Shown: piece after piece, positions 7,774 to 11,005 of the stretch
Numbering within the stretch: position 1 is the first letter of the stretch
Layout: each line of letters begins with the position of its first letter
NCBI GenBank assembly: GCA_036654795.1
Contig: JAVVRI010000105.1
Coordinates: 1-11,005, forward strand
From: JAVVRI01 sp036654795
GTDB lineage: Bacteria > Bacteroidota > Bacteroidia > Bacteroidales > Tannerellaceae
Length of the DNA stretch: 11,005 nucleotides
Direction of reading: 5' to 3'
Notes under the pieces: model-generated
Seen by the model: only the letters and a program-made list of their open reading frames with translations
What the model was told of the DNA's origin: nothing
The model's database searches: none
Made by a program: the position numbers and the translations under genes

Positions 7774-9114
7774 TCAATAGGGTAATTTATAAGGATTTCT
7801 GTATTCATACGAATACAAGCGATGTGCTTCGGCTTCTTTGTCATTGATGAAACTTACAGTGGCCGGATCCCATTTAACCGGACGCTTTAATTCGAAGGCG
7901 ATGTTGTTTAAACAGCAGATTATATTAGTGCTACATCCTACTTCAACGGGTGCAACCGAATTCTGACGTGAACGGACACAGTCAATAAAGTTTTGCATGT
8001 GAGGAGAACTTACTTCGTATGAACCTTTTCCTACTTGCTTTTCTTCCTTTTTCAAAAGGGAAGGGTTGGAGCATTCGATATATCCGCGTGCCACTTTCAA
8101 CCATCCTTTATCACCGATGAAATTCAGACCTTTATCTTCCGGTTTGTCATCACGGTATGGTTGTTCGGTCATTATAATACCGTTGGCATATTTCATGGTT
8201 GCATATTTAGCACCGTCGTAGCCGGCAGGGATATATTCAATCGGCCCTGAACCGTCCATGCCTATGGCAGCTTGGGCAATATCATACATGTGAGCACCCC
8301 AATCGCCTGTAAAGCCATTCGCTGTTTCTTTGTAGTAGCGCCATCTTCCCCAGTCGCCTGTTTCCTTTAAGTCCGGAAAAGAGATAGGAGGGCAGATGTC
8401 GGGATGATAATGTATATGCGGGTCGTTCAACGGTCCCATCCACTGATTGAAATTCAAATTTTCAGGAACGGGCATTTCCGGCAAGTCGAATGGGGACGGT
8501 GGTTCGCCGATTCGCGCATAAATCTTTTCAATATGGCCGATGGCTCCGCTACGGATCAGCTGGATCGCTTTCTGAAACTCTTCTCCGGAACGTTGCTGAC
8601 TTCCCACCTGCATGATGCGTTTATTTTGACGAACGGCTTTCACCATAGCCAAACTTTCCGTGATTGTGTATGACAACGGTTTCTGGCAATATACATCTTT
8701 GCCGGACTGGCAGGAATGAATAGCAGTCAGTGCATGCCAATGGTCCGGAGTGGCCACTGATATGGCATCAATATCTTTGCGGTCGAGCAAATCTTCGTAA
8801 AACTCATACGTTTCGCAGTGTCCTGAGATATTGCTGGATTTTTGCCAATTGGTGATAAGTCCTTTGAATCGGTCTCTTTTGATAGAATCTACATCACTAC
8901 ATCCGGCGACCTGTACACCCGGACAGGATGAAAAGCTATGAAAATCGGAAACACCCTGTCTTCCTACACCAATGAATCCTAAGACCACGCGGTCACTTGG
9001 CGCTATCCGTATGCCGTTCATCGACCAGCTGGGCAAAATAGTGAAACTAGCCAACCCTAAAGCGGACAGCCCTAAAAACTCTCTTCGGGTTACCCCTTTT
9101 GATTCTTTCTTCAT
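7774..9114 (-). CDS. Tat-exported Gfo/Idh/MocA family oxidoreductase (QKP type)
   Basis: The protein (446 residues) begins with a twin-arginine signal (TRREFLGLSALG, R10-R11) and then a Rossmann fold with GFIGVGRQG (46-54). The cofactor/substrate loop usually written EKP reads QKP (Q144-K145-P146, in VYCQKPLSYT). The C-terminal substrate domain includes GDWGAHMYDIAQAA (270-283), whose His275 and Asp278 occupy the likely active-site helix of this family. Members oxidise or reduce sugars and inositols with NAD(P). A Tat signal implies export of the folded protein with its cofactor already bound, as known for Zymomonas glucose-fructose oxidoreductase. It is the middle gene of the cluster, 33 bp after the upstream oxidoreductase and 30 bp before the ThuA gene. 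The substrate is unknown; a keto-sugar or glycoside role is inferred from the ThuA neighbour. Confidence 0.9.
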   Translation of the reverse strand: MKKESKGVTRREFLGLSALGLASFTILPSWSMNGIRIAPSDRVVLGFIGVGRQGVSDFHSFSSCPGVQVAGCSDVDSIKRDRFKGLITNWQKSSNISGHCETYEFYEDLLDRKDIDAISVATPDHWHALTAIHSCQSGKDVYCQKPLSYTITESLAMVKAVRQNKRIMQVGSQQRSGEEFQKAIQLIRSGAIGHIEKIYARIGEPPSPFDLPEMPVPENLNFNQWMGPLNDPHIHYHPDICPPISFPDLKETGDWGRWRYYKETANGFTGDWGAHMYDIAQAAIGMDGSGPIEYIPAGYDGAKYATMKYANGIIMTEQPYRDDKPEDKGLNFIGDKGWLKVARGYIECSNPSLLKKEEKQVGKGSYEVSSPHMQNFIDCVRSRQNSVAPVEVGCSTNIICCLNNIAFELKRPVKWDPATVSFINDKEAEAHRLYSYEYRNPYKLPY

Positions 9115-9147
9115 AATGTAATTGGTATTTAGATTGGAATAATATTG

Positions 9148-10515
9148 TTATATAACAGGGGCATCCGGAGCATTGCCTGGTCGAGGAGCTTCGCCTTCTT
9201 TGTAGAAAGGCAACGGGCCCATTGCGTAGGTTTCCGGACCATAATGCACGGTCGATGCCATAATTTCGTCCCAAGTAATGGATTTCCCGGTGTAAGCTGC
9301 TTCACGTCCCAAGATAGCTACCTGTGTTGAGTAAGCCAAGTCTTCAGCCTGATTGATTTTCTTGCCTAAGCGGATAGATTCCACCAAATGGACATGTTCC
9401 TGATCATACGGATTTTTGACAGGTTTGGCGGCATAATCATATGTCCATAATTCATTTCCATTGTAATCTACAATCTTGATTTCTCCACGATCGTTGAGTT
9501 GAGCCATACCTTTCGTACCGTATATTTGTTCAGAAACGTTACCATCGCAACCATCTATCTGACGGGCTGTAGCCAGCATACGTTTGTTTTTGTCGTAGTA
9601 ATAGTCTACACTGAAGAAATCGTAAATATCTCCGGTTAATCGCTGGGCACGGCCACCGAAGCCCACTGCTTTGTTCGGTTTCATCCCCATAAACCAAGTT
9701 ACGACATCTATATTATGTATTGCTTGGTCGAGTAGGTGATCACCACTAAGCCATTTGATGTTGAACCAGTTGCGAATGCAATATTCCATATCGCTCCATT
9801 CCGGGCGTTTGCGCTTGTTCCACCAAGCTCCTTGGTCCCAATGTGCGTTTGCAGATATTACTTCTCCGATTAAACCGTTTTTCACCTGTAGATAAGCTTC
9901 CCAATAATCCCGACGGTGTCTGCGCTGATTACCGGTGACTACTGTCAGCCCTTTTGTTGTCGCTGTCTTCGCTGCGGCTATAACTGTACGTATGCCCGTT
10001 GGGTCTACGGCGCAAGGTTTCTCCATAAATATATGCTTGTTGGCATCTACGGCAGCCTTAAACTGTTCCGGGCGAAAATGGGTAGGCGTACAAAGCAATA
10101 CGACATCAATGTCATTCATCGCCAGTACTTTTTGATAAGCATCAAAGCCAAAGAAGCAGTTTGAGTCGGCTACTTCGTTGTTAAACTTCTCTTTTAATAC
10201 TTTCCGACAGGCCTCCATGCGATCGGGAAACAAATCGGCCAGTGCAATAATAGAGACGTTTGGCCCTGCACTCAAAAACTGCGTAGCGGCCCCTGTACCT
10301 CGGTCTCCGCATCCTACTAAAGCCGCTTTGAGAGGTTTGCCGTCCGGAGCTTGTTCTGAGAATGAGAACATACCCAACTCTTCTGGAGTATATGTCTTAG
10401 ATACGGTTTCTTCTGTTTGCCCTCCGGAACAAGAAGATAATGCGGCTGGTGTCATAGCCAGAGGGATGCCAGCTCCCAATAAGGCTGTACTTGTCAGAAA
10501 GTCTCTTCTTTTCAT
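9148..10515 (-). CDS. Tat-type lipoprotein Gfo/Idh/MocA family oxidoreductase (EKP type)
   Basis: A 455-residue oxidoreductase and the first gene of the cluster. The N-terminus combines a twin-arginine motif (KRRDFLTS, R3-R4) with a lipobox ending at Cys29 (LSSC), so it is probably a Tat-exported, membrane-anchored lipoprotein. The Rossmann motif is ALVGCGDRGTG (65-75), and the family lysine motif MEKP is intact (E165-K166-P167). The catalytic-domain helix reads SGDHLLDQAIHNID (257-270), with His260, Asp263 and His267 as likely active-site residues. GNQRRHRRDYW (195-205) and AHWDQGAWW (224-232) match a subgroup common in Bacteroidota and Planctomycetes. It differs from the downstream oxidoreductase in motifs and length, so the two are not recent duplicates and probably act on different substrates or steps. 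A good promoter lies 36 bp upstream. The substrate is unknown. Confidence 0.9.
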   Translation of the reverse strand: MKRRDFLTSTALLGAGIPLAMTPAALSSCSGGQTEETVSKTYTPEELGMFSFSEQAPDGKPLKAALVGCGDRGTGAATQFLSAGPNVSIIALADLFPDRMEACRKVLKEKFNNEVADSNCFFGFDAYQKVLAMNDIDVVLLCTPTHFRPEQFKAAVDANKHIFMEKPCAVDPTGIRTVIAAAKTATTKGLTVVTGNQRRHRRDYWEAYLQVKNGLIGEVISANAHWDQGAWWNKRKRPEWSDMEYCIRNWFNIKWLSGDHLLDQAIHNIDVVTWFMGMKPNKAVGFGGRAQRLTGDIYDFFSVDYYYDKNKRMLATARQIDGCDGNVSEQIYGTKGMAQLNDRGEIKIVDYNGNELWTYDYAAKPVKNPYDQEHVHLVESIRLGKKINQAEDLAYSTQVAILGREAAYTGKSITWDEIMASTVHYGPETYAMGPLPFYKEGEAPRPGNAPDAPVI

Positions 10516-10550
10516 GATATTATAGAATTAATTATTGTGGTTGAGATGGT

Positions 10551-10581
10551 CAAATATAAGCAATATTAATCTAATTATAAA
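10551..10581 (-). promoter_or_regulatory. Candidate promoter of the oxidoreductase-ThuA cluster
   Basis: On the minus strand, TTTA (10581-10578) is separated by 19 nt from a perfect -7 box TATATTTG (10558-10551), matching the Bacteroidales TTTG-N19-TAnnTTTG pattern. Transcription would start near 10544, leaving a leader of about 28 nt. No comparable promoter was found in the two short gaps inside the cluster, which supports a single transcript for the three genes. Confidence 0.62.
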
Positions 10582-10599
10582 GTGTTTTATTGCTTATAT
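10554..10599. repeat. 12-bp perfect inverted repeat overlapping the cluster promoter (candidate operator)
   Basis: ATATAAGCAATA (10554-10565) and TATTGCTTATAT (10588-10599) are exact reverse complements separated by 22 bp. The left arm shares five bases with the -7 box, and the right arm starts 7 bp upstream of the -33 box, so the -33 box lies between the arms. The arm centres are 34 bp apart, roughly three helical turns, which suits a pair of half-sites for a dimeric or tetrameric regulator. The placement over the -7 box favours repression, but no regulator gene is in the window. Confidence 0.6.
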
Positions 10600-10754
10600 C
10601 ATGCTGTAATTGTATGAGATAAAGTTTTTTGTTTGTTTTAAATACAATAAGGTAGCCTTATACTGTAATCATTACGCTATCTCTATTGCCGGATTGAAAT
10701 ATGTTGTAATACAATAAACAAAATAAGTTAATCCTGAAAATTGAAGATTGCTCC

Positions 10755-10802
10755 GACCCCATCCTGACCGATTCGGTCAAGGCCTCAAAGAAAAAAGGGG
10801 TC
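10755..10802. repeat. Nested inverted repeats of unknown role
   Basis: An outer pair GACCCC (10755-10760) and GGGGTC (10797-10802) encloses a tight palindrome TGACCGA-T-TCGGTCA (10765-10779). The element is clearly more GC-rich than the flanking sequence. On the minus strand a T6 run (10796-10791) follows the GACCCC arm, but it lies inside the outer stem, so the layout is not a standard terminator. It could be a regulator site, a structured RNA or a remnant of an intergenic repeat. Confidence 0.4.
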
Positions 10803-10973
10803 AGCCGATTTTCCCGGTGGATGAGCTTCGGAATTTAGCCATATAGTCCGGAGGTTTTTAATTAATCTCCCACGTTTCACACCTCCATCTATCTGTAGAT
10901 CTGTTAGTTCGTGTGAAACGTGTGATTTCTGATCAACCATTTTATTTTCCGTAATATCCTGCTGCTGCTTCAT
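10785..10973 (-). other. Doubtful small open reading frame (62 codons)
   Basis: An ATG-started frame encoding a hydrophilic 62-residue peptide (MKQQQDITENKM at the start, GKSADPFFL at the end). It resembles no family I know, has no promoter or ribosome-binding signal, and its sequence is dominated by the inverted repeats described in this region. I list it so it is not overlooked. I think it is more likely not translated. Confidence 0.15.
10871..10925. repeat. 12-bp inverted repeat with adjoining tandem half-site
   Basis: CACGTTTCACAC (10871-10882) and GTGTGAAACGTG (10911-10922) are exact reverse complements with a 28-bp spacer. The right side also holds a direct repeat, CGTGTGA at 10910-10916 and again at 10919-10925, so the GTGTGA core occurs twice there in one orientation and once on the left in the other. 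The spacer contains the small palindrome ATCT-GT-AGAT (10891-10900). It reads like a multi-site operator or a repeat element. Confidence 0.45.
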
Positions 10974-11005
10974 AATATCGGGGCACGCTTAAAGCCTATA
11001 TTACA

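Larger units (their letters stand above)
10516..11005. other. Gene-poor AT-rich region upstream of the oxidoreductase cluster
   Basis: I see no convincing protein gene here. Going outward from the cluster it contains the candidate promoter and its inverted repeat (to 10599). Next come small dyads ATAAGG-TAG-CCTTAT (10647-10661) and GTAAT-C-ATTAC (10665-10675), then a 10-bp direct repeat AATACAATAA (10641-10650 and 10708-10717). The distal half holds a more GC-rich, structured stretch (about 10755-10925). The only open frame of note is a weak 62-codon frame on the minus strand (10785-10973). Confidence 0.6.

Noticed and set aside
9148..10515. The first oxidoreductase as a GH109 NAD-dependent N-acetylgalactosaminidase
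   Set aside because: Fold, length and Tat export fit, but the protein keeps an intact MEKP motif, and its substrate-domain motifs do not match the GH109 sequence I remember. A profile search against GH109 would decide.
10554..10599. The 12-bp inverted repeat as an invertible promoter
   Set aside because: The 22-bp spacer is far shorter than known Bacteroides invertible promoter segments, and no recombinase gene is present.
10755..10802. The nested palindrome as a terminator for a gene to the right
   Set aside because: The T run lies inside the outer stem and not after it, and no supported gene ends nearby.

Overview
The window looks like chromosomal DNA from a member of the Bacteroidota, most likely the order Bacteroidales. 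The evidence is the close resemblance of the proteins to gut and oral Bacteroidales families, TAnnTTTG-type -7 promoter boxes, the lack of Shine-Dalgarno sequences before starts, and signal peptides on glycan-related enzymes. A Tannerellaceae or Parabacteroides-like genome would fit, but I cannot assign a genus from the sequence alone. I see no mobile elements, RNA genes or CRISPR arrays.

Layout, left to right. (1) Bases 1-1608, plus strand: the C-terminal part of a FAD-dependent oxidoreductase with a HEAT-like helical tail, cut by the window edge. It converges on maeB across a perfect 19-bp stem that can serve as a bidirectional terminator. (2) Bases 1705-4842, minus strand: proC (pyrroline-5-carboxylate reductase) followed 48 bp downstream by maeB (NADP-type malic enzyme fused to a phosphotransacetylase-like domain), possibly co-transcribed. 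(3) Bases 4949-6199, plus strand: an exported C1-family (bleomycin-hydrolase/PepC-like) cysteine peptidase, divergent from proC. Their candidate promoters lie about 10 bp apart. The peptidase has apparently lost its normal stop codon and runs 50 bp antisense into radC. (4) Bases 6150-6845, minus strand: radC. (5) Bases 6946-10515, minus strand: a tightly spaced cluster of two Gfo/Idh/MocA oxidoreductases with Tat-type signals and a secreted ThuA-domain protein. (6) Bases 10516-11005: a gene-poor AT-rich region holding a candidate promoter for the cluster, an unusually clean 12-bp inverted repeat around that promoter, and a second group of inverted and direct repeats of unknown role.

How they work together: maeB and proC are housekeeping metabolism (NADPH and pyruvate supply; proline synthesis). 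The three-gene cluster is the most interesting unit. A ThuA-like protein next to ThuB-like oxidoreductases resembles the rhizobial ThuAB pair that makes 3-keto-trehalose, but here all three proteins carry export signals, which suggests oxidoreductive sugar or glycoside processing outside the cytoplasm. That function is inference, and the substrate cannot be read from the sequence.
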